64,000 nucleotides of DNA from contig CM077005.1 in assembly GCA_039090855.1 (NCBI GenBank), positions 79,542,607-79,606,606 on the forward strand, written 5' to 3'. This document shows positions 35,540 to 48,370 of the stretch, one piece after another. Position 1 is the first letter of the stretch, and each line of letters begins with the position of its first letter. The DNA is from Macrothele yani (taxonomy: Eukaryota > Arthropoda > Arachnida > Araneae > Macrothelidae). The notes beneath the pieces are model-generated. The model was given only the letters and a program-made list of their open reading frames with translations. It was not told where the DNA came from and did no database searches. Made by a program: the position numbers and the translations under genes.

Positions 35540-35550
35540 ATATACATAAA

Positions 35551-38500
35551 GGGATGTAAGGTCATGGGATGCGCATCATACTACAGCCTCTCCTTGACAA
35601 ATGTCAATCCCGCCTTCTCGTGGTGCATCCTGTTCCCATTAAAGGGGCTCTGACGACCGCCAATAGCGGTATAACTATACCATCCGGATTAGAGGAAATG
35701 CTATCCCACACTCACCAACCCGCTTAGCCAGCGTGGGGCGTTATGCCTAAACCCCTCCAAAATGACTCCACAACTTAAATCTTGGTCCTCAGTCTTCGGC
35801 AGCTGGAATGTACCTGACCAAGGCAGTGGCCAGTGGGACATGAAGACAGAGGGTGCTAAGAATCCCCGGAGGACCGGACTAGGCTGCCATCTGATGCTGA
35901 CCTTGGCTACGTATAATGGACGCTCCCTATCTTCTGATTGAAGGCTCCTTGAATTGGAAGAAGAACTACAAAGGATCAAATTTCACATCGTTGGGCTAAG
36001 TGAGGTAAGGAGAAAAGGAGAAGACCTCATTGAACTGAAAAGTGGACATCTCTTCTATTATCGTGGGACAGATACTGGCAGAACTAGTGGTGTTGGATTT
36101 AAAATAAACAAAACGTGAAGATCATAATAGGAGACAGAACGTGAAGATCATTATAGGAGACAGAACGTGAAGATCATTATAGGAGACAGAACGTGAAGAT
36201 CATTATAGGAGATTTCAATGCGAAAATAGGGCAACGGCAACAGAACGAAACTTCAGTACGTAGATTCGGTCACGGCAACAGAAACCAGCGTGGAAATACT
36301 CACGTAGAATTTGCAGAGGCAGAAGGATTTTTCATCTTGAACTCCTTTTTCAAGAAAAAGCCACACAGGAAATGTACATGGAGGCATCCCAATGGATTGA
36401 CAAGTGAAATTGATAACATTATGTGTAACAAGAATTTTTTTACGGAAGCTGCAGTGTGCTAAACAAGTTCAACACAGGTAGTGACCATAGAATGGTAAGA
36501 TGTAAGATGCACCTCAACGCTAAACTCGAGCGTGGCAAGCTCATAAAACATACAAGGTGTATTGACAAGACCAATCTTAAAAAACATCATAATGCCTTCA
36601 AATTGGAAATGAGGAACAGATTATCTGCTCCAGAACGTCTAACGTCGGAAGAAGTGGACATCTCCGAAGTTAACAAAAAACTAACCAAGGCTCTTATGGA
36701 AACAGTAACAAAAAGAGCTGGTACTAAGAACAAGTTGCATACCAACAAATTATCAGGAAAAACCAAAATTCTGAAGCAAAAAGGAATTGAAATGAGGTCA
36801 ACTAAAGGAGATGTGACTTCCAAAGTGGAATATATAGAGCTATGCAAGACGGTACGAAAAAGTATCACTGAAGACGTAAGTAAATTCAACTGTGAACTAG
36901 TGAGGAAAGGAATTGAAAACAACCAAAGCATGAAGAAAGCAAAGAGACATCTGAGTAAGGGAAGAAAGCAGATTTTGGCTCTGAGAAAAGAAGACGGTTC
37001 TGTAACAAAAAATAGAGGTGAAATTTTAACAAGAATGAGAGATTTCTACTCAAAACTATAGGAAAGGGATGATGCATGTATTCCAGACATTACGAAAGGT
37101 ACTAGAGTTCTTCCGTCCTCCCAGCAGAAGTTGCACATGCAATCATGGACATGAAACGGAGAAAAGCTCCAGGAGAAGATGAAATTACCGTAGACATCAT
37201 ACAAGAAGCAAGTGGAGAAATTGAAACAGTACTCGCCCAAGTTTTCACTCGATGCCTTAATAAAGGGAAGATTCCTGAGGATTGGAACAATGCTACAATC
37301 ATCCTGCTACATAAAATAGGTGACATTGAGGATCTCAGGAACCAAAGACCTATCAGCCTCCTATCAGTAGTTTATAAAATCTTCACTAAAGTTCTTTCAC
37401 ACCGCTTAAAGGTGACACTGGACATGGCTCAACCGAGAGAATAAGCTGGATTCAGGAGTGGCTTCAGCACTATAGATCATATCCTCGTACTGAGAGAACT
37501 AATTGAAAGAGCATGGGAATATGAACTTCCATTATGCATGGCTTTTATCGATTATGAAAAGGCTTTTGATTCAGTGAAACCATCAGTAGGTACAATGGCT
37601 TTGAAATCCTGCGGTATTGAAGATGCATACATTAATATTATTAATAACATCTATGAAAATGCAAGTGAAAAGATTCGGCTCTTTGGGAATACAGCACCCA
37701 TAAAAATTGGAAAGGAAGTAAGACAAGTGACACTATATCTCTGAAGCTCTTTAATGCCACATTGGAAAATGTCTTTCAATCACTGAACTGAGAAAACAAA
37801 GGAATAAAGATTAATGGAGATTATTTAACTCACCTTCGTTTTGCTGATGATGTAGTCATTTTTGCAACTACCCCAATCAGAACTGCAGAGTATGATCCTG
37901 GAACTTGCTGACAAGAGTAAAGAAGTGGGATTGAAAAAGAACTTTCAGAAGACAAAGGGGATGTACAATGCTTTTTCAAGAAATGAAGATTTATCGATTG
38001 ATGGAGAAAAGCTGGACATAAGCAATACCTACATTTATCTTGGACAGCAGATATCAAGTGAGGGTCACATTGATGAAGAAATTAATCGGCGTATAAAACT
38101 TACCTGGAGAGCTTTTGGAAGAAACAGTATAATTTTCAAAAGCAATATGCCATTATGTCTTAAAAGAAAAGTGTTTGATCAATGCATCCTTCCAGTGTTT
38201 ACATATGGTTCAGAGACGTGGACCTTAACTAAAAGAGACATATAAAGACTGCAAACAACTCAAAGAAGCATGGAGAGGTGCATGCTTGGTGTAACCAAGA
38301 GAGATAAGAAGAAGAACTCGTGGATCAGAAAAATGAAAGGAGTGAAAGACATCATGATCAGAGTAAAATCCCTGAAATGGCAATGGGCTGGACATATTGC
38401 TAGAAGGACGGACCATCGATTGACAGCTGAAATTTTAGACTGGATTCCAAGGGACAAGAAAAGACCCAGAAGAAGACCACATGGGAGATGGGTGGATGAA

Positions 38501-38614
38501 ATTCGAAAGTATGCGGGAGTGACATGGTGGAGACTGGCACAAGACATACTGTTGTGGAAGAAACTTGCAGAGACCTTCGTCCAGCAGTGGATTGATAATG
38601 GCTGACAATGATGT
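35551..38614 (+). mobile_element. RTE LINE, full-span but degraded (R6)
   Basis: Starts GGGATGTAAGGTCATGGGAT and ends in a short ATGATG tail. TATACATAAA is duplicated at 35541-35550 and 38615-38624 as a 10-bp target site duplication. The coding region (from about 35762) has stops and frameshifts throughout. Part of the endonuclease is replaced by a 26-bp tandem repeat (36113-36216). RT motifs AFIDYEKAFDSVKPS and LRFADDVVIFA are still legible. The protein cannot be made. Confidence 0.92.
36113..36216 (+). repeat. 26-bp tandem repeat, four units, inside RTE endonuclease
   Basis: Units starting ACGTGAAGATCATTATAGGA at 36113, 36139, 36165 and 36191; the last runs into the GDFNAK coding sequence. 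About 50 codons of endonuclease present in R9 are missing just upstream. Confidence 0.95.
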
Positions 38615-38624
38615 TATACATAAA

Positions 38625-38882
38625 CATAGTAGACATAAAAGTGCAAAAAATAGAATGCCATGATCTCGCGCCCTGCTGCAGGGGTCAATGCCACCTGAAA
38701 TAAAATACATAAATGGCGCAGACACTACATGCACAATAGAACTCAATTAAATATGTGACAACCGTAAATAATACAAGGTCAGACACCGGGTGCCAATCTT
38801 CAGGAGATTATGCACCCGACGGTTGAGCTTCTGACAGGTTTCATACGGACGTCCGGATTTAGCAAGCCGGACCGAATAAGAT

Positions 38883-38954
<72 letters not shown>

Positions 38955-40378
38955 TGAAAAAATGCTAAAACCACAGCAAAAATAAATAAAAATAAATAAA
39001 AATAAATTAAAACAATGTAAAAATTAGAGAAAATTAAAAAAGCCAAATCTTCAAAACCAAACTGGCACCGGACCAAGCGAAAGCAAGAAACAAATGAATT
39101 TTTTGCCTAAGAAGAAGAACACAGGGATTGCAGATCGTATGACAGTTTCTTATGGCTTCGTCAGGGGCAAGCATGAAGAAAATCTCCCAAATATCTACAA
39201 AGACCTGAAAAGTGTGGGTTGCTGCTAATTCAGTTTACTACAAAGGACTAAATTAAAGTTAAGGGTAAAAACAACAAATTTAAAACGGACCATGAACCCA
39301 CTACTAGCAAACTGAATAACATTGCCCGACGCACACTAAACCAATAACTAGTTCAAAAAACTCATACAAACACATTTCATGCGAAGACGAACACCCACCA
39401 CAACACAAAAGAAGAGAAAAAAATCATAAACTGATGAAAAGTTAAGAGCATTGGCTAAAGAAAAGTTACTATTTGAAAGCATTTGTTCAAACAACTTTGA
39501 AAAAAATTTAAAAAATTCACAAGCCAAAGGAGCATTAGAATAAAACACTATGGTAAAATGAGAGATGGAAGCCCTTCAGTTGATCTAATGGACAACCAAA
39601 AAAACTAAGAACCGAGGTGCAATCCACAAATAAGCAAGAGAAGAGCACGAGACACACAAAAATTACGTAAGAAGTCAAGCGAAGGACTTTACCAAGAAAT
39701 AACGAATAGGCTATTCACTTCTAATATAGATGGAACCTTAAAAAATAATAACTAAGAAATACAACATAGAGTATTACTAGAAAAAGGCACACTATTTACA
39801 AAATATTGTTCAAATCAGTCAAATAACAGCAAAAAGGACCTACGCCTAAAGGTAGTGCTACTTGTAACAAAACGTGGTAACTGCAACAAAGGAACCCGAA
39901 CGCGGACCAAAGTACCCGTGGAAAAAACTAAAAGTACCACCAAAACGTAAACCAAACTTCAAAAGAGGTATATGAGTAACCCAAATAAAGAAAAAATTAA
40001 AAAATGATACAAAATGAAAAGTACAAACTTACCAAAACAAGGCAGCTGCTGATCTGCATATCCAATTACTCAAACCAACCACGTAGGGGTGAAAGATCAT
40101 TCACGTCGCAGCGCCACCTAGCGGCCAACCATAGAACCTTCCAGGAAAGTTGGAAAAAAGTGTGTTTCCAAAGGGTAGAGTAGGTAAACACTCCACAGGC
40201 ATTTTACTGAAAAATATGTTTCGAAATTGCATGCCAGAATACTAGAAAGTATTACTTCCTCGGAATAGAGAAGTTTATATCTGTGTTCCGAGAAGCATTA
40301 AAAGTATCTGAATAACCCAAAAAGCAGTATCTTTTTCTAAACCATTAATTTTTTAATATTACTATTTTTATCTGCTTT

Positions 40379-40383
<5 letters not shown>
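38625..40383. other. A-rich spacer with (CA)n(TA)n
   Basis: A microsatellite (CA)n(TA)n lies at 38881-38953. The rest has no gene motif. GCGCCACCTAGCGGCC near 40111 is a short palindromic-looking segment. Confidence 0.45.

Positions 40384-40418
<35 letters not shown>
40384..40418. repeat. (TA)n tract
   Basis: TA run immediately before the RTE fragment R7. Confidence 0.95.
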
Positions 40419-40420
<2 letters not shown>

Positions 40421-40548
40421 TCATCATCATTATCAATCATTATCAATCCACTGCTGGACGAAGGTCTCCCCAAGTTTCCTCCACAACGGTCTGCCTTGTG
40501 CCAGCCTCCTCCATGTCACTCCCGCATACTTTCGAATTTCATCCACCC
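40418..40548 (-). pseudogene. RTE LINE 3' fragment (R7)
   Basis: Only the last 35 or so codons (WVDEIRKYAGVTWRRLAQ and so on) and the (TGA)n tail remain, with TA repeats on both sides. Confidence 0.88.
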
Positions 40549-40589
40549 ATATATATATGGCTTTATGTAAGAGTTTTCGTATTTTTTTG

Positions 40590-41290
40590 TATATTTTTAA
40601 TTATAAACTTTTTTTTGAATTAAAGGAGAGGGAATAAATAAGGTATTATAGGTTCCAAAAATGAAGATGACCACATCCTAATCCAAACCTCTAAAAATAG
40701 CTTCAATTTAAACGATTCATTCGGTTACCAAGTATTTAAATTAAGTCTTCCATACTAACTCTATATTTAAGAACTATTTTTCGTAATGCAACTTTTAGGA
40801 AGTTTTTAGACACTTGGTCATCAATAAACTGATTAATTAAAACATTAACATGTTTCTGTAGTTCGGGATTTAAGCTACATATTCTAGTTAGCCTTAAGAT
40901 TTCTGAAATAAATACGTTTTCAATTACCTTACAGGAAATATTATTCCACCACATACCATATTTAACTATTTTAAAACCAAATTGATTTCTCTTATCATAA
41001 AGGCTAATTACAGGGTTGCCTGAATTAAGATTAACAGCTAAATCTAAAAAAACCAAGAACTTGGTTATTGTTTTTTCGAGCCTTCCTGAATTATTTAAGC
41101 AAATGATGTCATCAATGTATTTGTAAATATCTATATTGATTGGAAGAATTTAACTTCATGAACTGATATTGTTTGAAGAACAAGAATAAGTTGCGTAGAC
41201 TAGTGCAATGTAAGGAGACCAAAGTGATTACGTTAATCTGTTTGTAGAACTTATTGTTGAAGAGAAAACAAAATTAAAAATAATTTTATC
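40590..41290 (-). pseudogene. Penelope-like RT fragment, left arm of inverted repeat (PLE-a)
   Basis: The minus strand reads IYKYIDDIICLNNSGRLEK (motif C, YIDD) then VFLDLAVNLNSG, ISLYDKRNQFGFKIVKYG and a tail ending KYRVSMEDLI. This arrangement (IDD, then FLDL) is typical of Penelope-like reverse transcriptases. About 700 bp matches 41320-42065 in inverted orientation. Both copies lack the RT N-terminus. About 20 residues are deleted after the IDD box compared with the right arm. Confidence 0.72.
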
Positions 41291-41319
41291 CTTTTTAACA
41301 ATAAGTTAATTTAAGAAAA

Positions 41320-42065
41320 AAATAAAAATAATTTTCCTGTCTTCAACAATAAGTTCTACAAACAGGTTAATGGGATCCCTATGGGCTACTCACATTCCAC
41401 TAGTCTATGCAACTTATTCTTGTTCTTCAAAGAATATGGGTTCCTGAAGTCAAATTCTTCCAATCAGGATAGATACTTACCGACACATTGATGACCTCCT
41501 TTGCTTAAATAATTCAGGAAGGCTCGAAAAAGATTTTTCAGCTATTTATCTTAGATGCCTTAAACTAAATAAAACCAATTACAATAACCAACTTCTTTTT
41601 TTTTTTTTTAGATTTAGCTATTAATCTTAATTCAGGGAACTCTGTTATTAGCCTTTATGATAAGAGAAATAATTTTAGTTTTAAAATAGTTAAATATGGT
41701 ATGTGGTGGAGTAATATTTCCTGTAAGGTAATTGAAAACGTATTTATTTCACAAATCTTAAGGCTAACTAGAATATGTAGCTTAAATTCCAAACTAGAGA
41801 AACATGTTAAAGCTTTAATTAATGAGTTTATTCATAACCAAGTGCCTAAAAACTTCTTAAAAGTTGCATTACGAAAAATAGTTTTCATATATAGAGTTTG
41901 GACAGAAGACCTAATTTAAATACTTGATGACCGAATGAATCGTCTAAATTGAAGCTATTTTTAAAGGTTTAGATTAGGATGTGGTCATCTTCATTTTTGG
42001 AACCTATAATACCCTATTTATTCGCTTTCCTTTAATTAAAAAAAAACGTTTATGATTAAAAAATA
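41320..42065 (+). pseudogene. Penelope-like RT fragment, right arm of inverted repeat (PLE-a)
   Basis: Plus-strand pieces include QVNGIPMGYSHSTSLCNLFL (motif B-like), HIDDLLCLNNSGRLEKDFSA and FLDLAINLNSGNSVISLYDK, ending YRVWTEDLI. Frameshifts and a T run at 41599-41611 break it. No GIY-YIG endonuclease follows. It faces the left arm head to head with about 30 bp between them. Confidence 0.72.
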
Positions 42066-42089
42066 ATAATAATATATATATATACTAGT

Positions 42090-42330
42090 AATATGCCATT
42101 ATGTCTTAAAAGAAAAGTGTTTGATCAATGCATCCTTCCAGTGCTTACGTATGGTACAGAGACGTGGACCTTAACTAAAAGAGACATACAAAGGCTGCAG
42201 ACAACTCAAAAAAACATGGAAAGGTGCATGCTTGGTGTAACCAGGAGAGATAAGAAGAGGAACTCGTGGATCTAAAAAATGACAAGAGTGGAAGACATTA
42301 TGATCAGAGTTAAATCCCTGAAATGGCAAT
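42090..42330 (+). pseudogene. RTE LINE fragment (R8)
   Basis: Reads MPLCLKRKVFDQCILPVLTY to VKSLKWQ with one stop. It follows a (TA)n tract (42072-42085) and is cut at 42330, where Penelope-like sequence begins. Confidence 0.9.
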
Positions 42331-43616
42331 TAAAGCTTGCATCTCGAAGCCTTTAACGAATGGCTGGATTCTGTGTTATGTGACATTCGTCATAAGCTCG
42401 ACAAGTTAACGAGCTCTGGGGTTTGTGGCCGGCAGCCATATAATCTTGTTCTGGTTTATTCACAAATTCATGAACGTCAAAATTTATTCACTATTTCTCC
42501 AGTGGATAAAGCTGGTAATAACTTTGCCTTCTTTTGTAAACAGTTCTATCAGGATCTCCTAATACAGGAGATGAACACCATGGATACTTACACTCTGGTT
42601 TCTCAAAACCATGAAGACATTGTTAAAAAAATAATCGCTCTGCATAAAAGGATTAAGCTTAATGTGTCCAACTTAAACTTTTCTTTTATTTATGCTATCC
42701 CAAAGTTTCATAAGAAACCTGTTTCTTTCCGTTTCATTACTAGTGGACGCAACTGTGTGGGTTGCTTCAGAGATACTTGTCCGTGGCGCTTCGCAAGCTG
42801 GGTTCGACTTGGATTATTGGGAGCAATAACAGAGTCTTGGAGACACTTGGCTCGGTGACTGTCACATCTGTGGATACTTACGACTTTAAAAACCTCTTCA
42901 CTTCAATTTCATTGAAAAGTTTGTGGCAGGTAACCTTAAACATACATACGAAGTTCGAGCCCGGGACTACAGAACAGTATTGGCACTTCCTACTGGATTT
43001 CTGTATCAATAACAATTTCGTTACCGTGGGCGATGGGCTTTACCTGCAAACTCGTGTATCCCTATAGGCAGTCGCTTTTCTAGCAGTTTGGCCAATCTCT
43101 ATCTACATTTCTTTGAGGACAGATTTGTTGCCAATCATTCTTTACCTGGGATTGCTCTAAGATATGTTGATGACATCATTGTCATTAACATTCCGGACTT
43201 TTTGCGTTGCGCCGCTGACTTGTATCCTGACGACCTTACAATAGAAAAAACTAACAGATCGCCCACTTGTGTTTGTTACCTCGATTTAGAGATTCAGGTG
43301 GACGAAGAAGGAAGAGGTGTGGTGAACTTATTTGATAAAAGAAACTCTCTTGAGTTTGATATCATTTACTACACTCACTGGTCCTTCAACATTTCAAAAG
43401 TTATACATCGCAATCTACTCATCTCTCAGTTTCATAGAATAGCTAAAATTTGCTCTACACAGTTCTTGCTTGTAAAAAATCTGAAAGCTCTTCCTTCTAA
43501 ACTGCAATCTAACAATTTTCCTAAATATTTCTTAAGACATCGTTTCAAACATTTAATTTTGAACTATAATTCGGTTTCCAAGAGTTTCAAATTGCACATT
43601 GGCATGCTTTATTAAC
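42331..43616 (+). pseudogene. Penelope-like reverse transcriptase (PLE-b)
   Basis: Pieces in order: FNEWLDSVLCDIRHKLDKL, FTISPVDKAGNNFAF, FSFIYAIPKFHKKPVSFRFI (fingers), TYDFKNLFTSI (motif A, with D), CIPIGSRFSSSLANLYLHFF (motif B), LRYVDDIIVINI (motif C, YVDD) and VCYLDLEIQVDEEGRG. All RT motifs remain legible but spread over three frames. The usual C-terminal GIY-YIG domain is not seen before the end of similarity near 43616. This is a different family from PLE-a (YVDD against YIDD). Confidence 0.82.
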
Positions 43617-44259
43617 CAGGGGACCTAACAATTTGATGTATATAGGTAACATAAGGCGCTATTAGGTGGGTCTCTAATAGCTGAAGATCCTATATACATA
43701 CGCAGTTTTGCATCTTGTCAATTCACACATTTTGGGCTTACCAGGAAGTTGATTAACCGTGACCACCTTTTATATCAGCGTATATATTTGAGTTCTTGTG
43801 GGTGTTTTGTTCAGTTTTGTTTGATGTCTTGTCATGGTGGTTCTGTTCTGCCGGTAAGCTTTTAATAATAATTATTTTTTTTTCAGTTGTATAAATTTGA
43901 TTCTTGGAATTCTTGTGCTTTTTAGAATTTGGTTTGATGGCTTAGGGAGAATGACCAACCGACAATTTTGGCTTGCCTTGTCGTTAGTTGGTACTAGAAA
44001 GGCCACTTCCACAGGTTGGTGCTCTTCTGATGACGGCAACCTGTTTTTTTTTGTTTTCGCTTGTTTTGATGTTCCTTTTTTAAAATTTTGTATTTTTGTT
44101 CTATGTTTTCATTCTCTCTCTCTGTATATATATGATGATAATATTATAGAACCCAGTTTTGATAAGCTGCTATGGCGCTGTCTTATGGTATTTCTGTATA
44201 TCTTCATTAACTCATATTTTGTGATTCTGATTTTGAATAATTTTATTATATATGTATAA
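43617..44259. other. Possible Penelope 3' UTR or spacer
   Basis: No coding motif. A tail of AT-rich sequence leads to the (TA)n at 44260-44281. Confidence 0.35.
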
Positions 44260-44281
44260 ATATATATATATATATATATAT
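44260..44281. repeat. (TA)n tract
   Basis: TA run adjacent to the target site of the RTE copy R9. Confidence 0.93.
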
Positions 44282-44294
44282 GTATAATTACTAT

Positions 44295-47200
44295 GGGATG
44301 TAAGGTCAGGTGATGCGTAACATCACAGCCTCTCCTTGACAAATGTCAACCCCGCCTTCTCGTGGTACATCCTGTTCCCACTAAAGGGGCTCTGACGACC
44401 GCCAATAGCGGTATAACTATACCATCGGGATTAGAGGAAATGCTATCCCACACTCACCAACCCGCTTGGCCAGCGTGGTGAGTTATGGCCAAACCCCTCC
44501 AAAATGACTCCACAACTTAAATCTTGGCCCTCAGTCTCCGGCAGCTGGAATGTACCTGGCCAAGGCAGCGGCCAGTGCGACATGAAGGCAGAGGGTGCTA
44601 AGAATCCCCGGAGGACCGGACTAGGCTGCCATCTGATGCTGACCTTGGCTACGTATAACGGACGCTCCCTATCTTCTGATTCAAGGCTTCTTGAATTGGA
44701 AGAGGAACTACAAAGGATCAAGTGGGACATCGTCGGGCTAAGTGAGGTAAGGAGAAAAGGAGAAGATCTCATTGAACTGAAAAGTAGACATCTCTTCTAC
44801 TATCGTGGGACAGATACTGGCAGAACTAGTGGTGTTGGATTTATAATAAACAAGAAACTGAAGGATAAAGTTGTAGAAGTTGAAAGTTCCTCTGACAGAG
44901 CTGCACGACTCGTTATCCAACTCTCGAGATGATACCAGGCTCAGATTATTCAAACTTATGCACCCACCACAAGTCATGCTGAAGAAGAAATTGAAGAATT
45001 TTATGAGGAAATTCGTGATCTAAATAATAAAGGTAAGCAGCACTTGAAGATAATTATGGGAGATTTCAATGCAAAAATAGGGCAACGGCAACAGAATGAA
45101 ACTTCAGTAGGTAAATTCGGTCACGGCAACAGAAACCAGCGTGGAAATACTCTCGTTGAGTTTGCAGAGGCAGAAGGGTTTTTCATCTTGAACTCCTTTT
45201 TCAAGAAAAAGCCACACAGGAAATGGACATGGAGACATCCAAATGGGACGACAAGTGAAATTGATTTTATTATGTGTAACAAAAAATTCGTCATAGAAGA
45301 CTGCAGTGTGCTAAACAAGTTCAACACAGGTAGTGACCATAGATTGGTGAGGTGTAAGATGCACCTCAACACTAAACTCGAAAGTAGCAAGCTCATAAGA
45401 CAAACAAAATGTATTGACATAATCAACCTTAAAAAACACCATAATACCTTCAAATTGGAACTGAAGAACAGATTCTCTGCTTTAGAAGGCCTAACATCGG
45501 AAGAAGTGGATATTTCTGAAGTTAACAGAAAAGTAACCAAAGCTCTTATGGAAACAGCAACAAAATTAGCTGGGTCTAAGAACAAATTGCATGTGAACAA
45601 ATTATCAGGAAAAACCAAAATTTTGATGCAAAAAAGAAGAGAGATGAGGACAACTAAAGAAGATGTGACTTCCAAAGTGGAATATATAGAGCTATGCAAG
45701 ACAGTACGAAAAAGTATCACTGAAGACGTAAGGAAATTCAACTGTGAACTAGTAAGGAAAGCAATTGAAAACAACCAAAGCCTAAAGATAGCAAAGGGAC
45801 ATCTCAGTAAGGGAAAAAAACAGATTATGGCACTGAGAAAAGAAGATGGTTCTGTAACAAGAAATAGAGGCAAAATTTTGACAAAAGTGAAAGATTTCTA
45901 CTCCAAATTATATGAAAGGGATGATACATGTACTCCAGGCATCATGAAAGGTACCAGAGTTCTTCCAGTCCTTCCAGCAGAAGTTGCACATGCAATCAAG
46001 AACATGAAGCGGGGAAAAGCTCCAGGAGAAGATGGAATTACTGTAGACATCATACAAGAAGCAAGTGGAGAAATCGAAACAGTACTCGCCCAAATTTTCA
46101 CTCGATGCCTTAATGAAGGGAAGATTCCCGAGGATTGGAACAACGCTACAATGATCTTGCTACATAAAAAAGGTGACATTGAGGATCTCAGGAACTACAG
46201 ACCTATCAGCCTCCTATCAGTGGTTTATAAAATCTTCACTAAAGTTCTTTCACACCGCTTGAAGGTAACACTGGACATGGCTCAACCGAGAGAACAAGCT
46301 GGATTCAGGAGTGGCTACAGCACAATAGATCATATCCACGTACTGGGAGAACTACGTGAAAGAGCGAGGGAATATGAACTTCCATTGTGCATGGCTTTTA
46401 TCGATTATGAAAAAGCCTTTGATTCGGTGAAACCATCAGCAGTTGCAGTGGCTCTGAAATCCTGTGGTATTGAAGATGCATACATTAATATTATTAATAA
46501 CATCTATGAAAATGCATGTGCAAAGATTCTGCTATTTGAAAATACAACACACATAAAAATTGGAAAAGGAGTGAGACAAGGTGACACCATATCTCCGAAG
46601 CTCTTTAATGCTACATTGGAAAATATCTTTCAATCACTGAACTGGGAAAACAAAGGGATAAAGATTAATGGAGATTATCTAACCCACCTTCGTTTTGCTG
46701 ATGACATAGTCATTTTTGCAACTACCCCATCGGAGCTACAGAGTATGATGCAGGAACTTGCTGACAAGAGTAAAGAAGTGGGATTAAAAATGAACTTTCA
46801 GAAGACAAAAGTGATGTTCAATGCTTTTACAAGAAATGAAGATTTATCGATTGATGGAGAAAAGCTGGAGATAACAGACACGTACGTTTATCTTGGACAG
46901 TAGATATCAAGTGAGGGTCACATTAGTGAAGAAATTAATCGGCGTACAAAACTTGCCTGGAGAGCTTTTGGAAGAAACAGCATAATTTTCAAGAGCAATA
47001 TGCCATTATGTCTTAAAAGAAAAGTGTTTGATCAATGCATCCTTCCAGTGCTTACGTATGGTGCAGAGACGTGGACCTTAGCTAAAAGAGACATACAAAG
47101 GCTGCAGGCAACTCAAAGAAGCATGGAGAGGTGCATGCTTGGTGTAACCAGGAGAGATAAGAAGAGGAACACGTGGATCCGAAAAATGACAAGAGTGGAA

Positions 47201-47476
47201 GACATCATGATCAGAGTTAAATCCCTGAAATGGCAATGGGCTGGACATACTGCCAGAAGAACAGACCATCGATGGACAGCCGAAATTTTAGATTGGATTC
47301 CAAGGGACAGGAAAAGACCCAGAAGAAGACCACATGGAAGATGGGTGGATGAAATTCGAAAGTATGCGGGAGTGACATGGAGGAGACTGGCACAAGACAG
47401 ACCATTGTGGAGGAAACTTGGGGAGACCTTCGTCCAGCAGTGGATTGATAACTTTTTGACAATGATGATGATGATG
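44295..47476 (+). mobile_element. RTE LINE, full length with target duplication (R9)
   Basis: 5' end GGGATGTAAGGTCAGGTGAT, 3' end TTGACAATGATGATGATGAT. ATAATTACTAT is duplicated at 44284-44294 and 47477-47487. The length of 3182 bp, short 3' repeat tail and absent poly(A) are typical of the RTE clade. It is the most complete RTE in the window. Confidence 0.95.
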
Positions 47477-47503
47477 ATAATTACTATTAAATATAGGGCA
47501 TGA
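44504..47503 (+). pseudogene. RTE endonuclease-reverse transcriptase, two premature stops
   Basis: One uninterrupted frame of about 1000 codons with only two stops: TGA at codon 143 (44930-44932, where relatives have Arg or Lys) and TAG at codon 800 (46901-46903, where relatives have Gln). Endonuclease: [27 protein letters not shown] near residue 186, GSDHRLV near 277. RT: FIDYEKAFDSV near 632, GVRQGDTISPKLF, LRFADDIVIFA near 731. The C-terminal region has RRRPHGRWVDEI. It runs 27 bp past the element end because the usual stop after WIDNG was lost. The start Met at 44504 opens MTPQLKSWPSV; MLTLATYNG is a possible later start. Confidence 0.93.
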
Positions 47504-48370
47504 ATCCTCACAACATTTCCATTAAGTATTTCTGGCAGGGAGATTTATACACCACTTTTAAGTACCGTTATTATTTTTATACATTAATCGATCTAAGGTC
47601 GCAACACTCTCAGCACTTTTTGCTCTAGCTACAACGAATCCATGTGAATTACACACGCAGTTGCGAAAGTTAATTTCAAACTGAATACGAAAGGAAACGA
47701 GATAAAGAAATATATATAATTAATGAGATTATGCAATCAACGAAATTTTTCTCTCTCTCTCTCTGCTTTCAATTTATTTCTGTTCATAAGATATGGCTTG
47801 CACTAAATTTGACCAATTTTCTTGCTGTGTCCCGTCTTCCCATAATCGGAAGTCCGCATAAATTCCGCAGAAATAACTTTTTTCGATAAGATCGGTATGA
47901 TTTAGACTAGAAAATTTTATCTTAACCTGCTCAGTTGGTGCTTTACTATGGCAGGCTGTGTGTCTGTTAGTTTATCGTGCCCTTCATAGGAGTACCTAAG
48001 GATGGGACCTCAGATTCGGACCCCCTTCCCCTTGAGGAGAGATTGAGCACGAATTTAAAGCGACATATATGTAGATATGAGGCTTTCACCAATGAACCAA
48101 ACCCATGGACCCCCCCTCCCCCCGCCTTAAGAGATTTCTGGCTAAACCACTCCTGTCCTCACACTTTCCACTCTACGTTTCCGAAATAGAATATGTACCG
48201 GCAGACAGATTTTTGATAGAAAATCTTGAACACCGAATTTTGTATTCGTCTGCCGAAGCAGACTCATGGTTTAACTATTCCCACGCCTCAAAATTCTTGC
48301 GACCCCTCGTGAGCATGTGGATGAGAAAAATCCACGTGTGAATTCTGATGCGCTTCCACATATTCTTCTT
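47488..48370. other. Spacer with (CT)n
   Basis: A (CT)n run lies at 47748-47764. Overlapping ORFs at 47977-48341 have no motif that I recognise. Confidence 0.4.

Noticed and set aside
40660..40710. Hammerhead ribozyme in the Penelope-like fragment
   Set aside because: TGAAGATGACC is present, but the GAAAC part of the core is changed, the motif is on the antisense strand of the element, and stems could not be completed.
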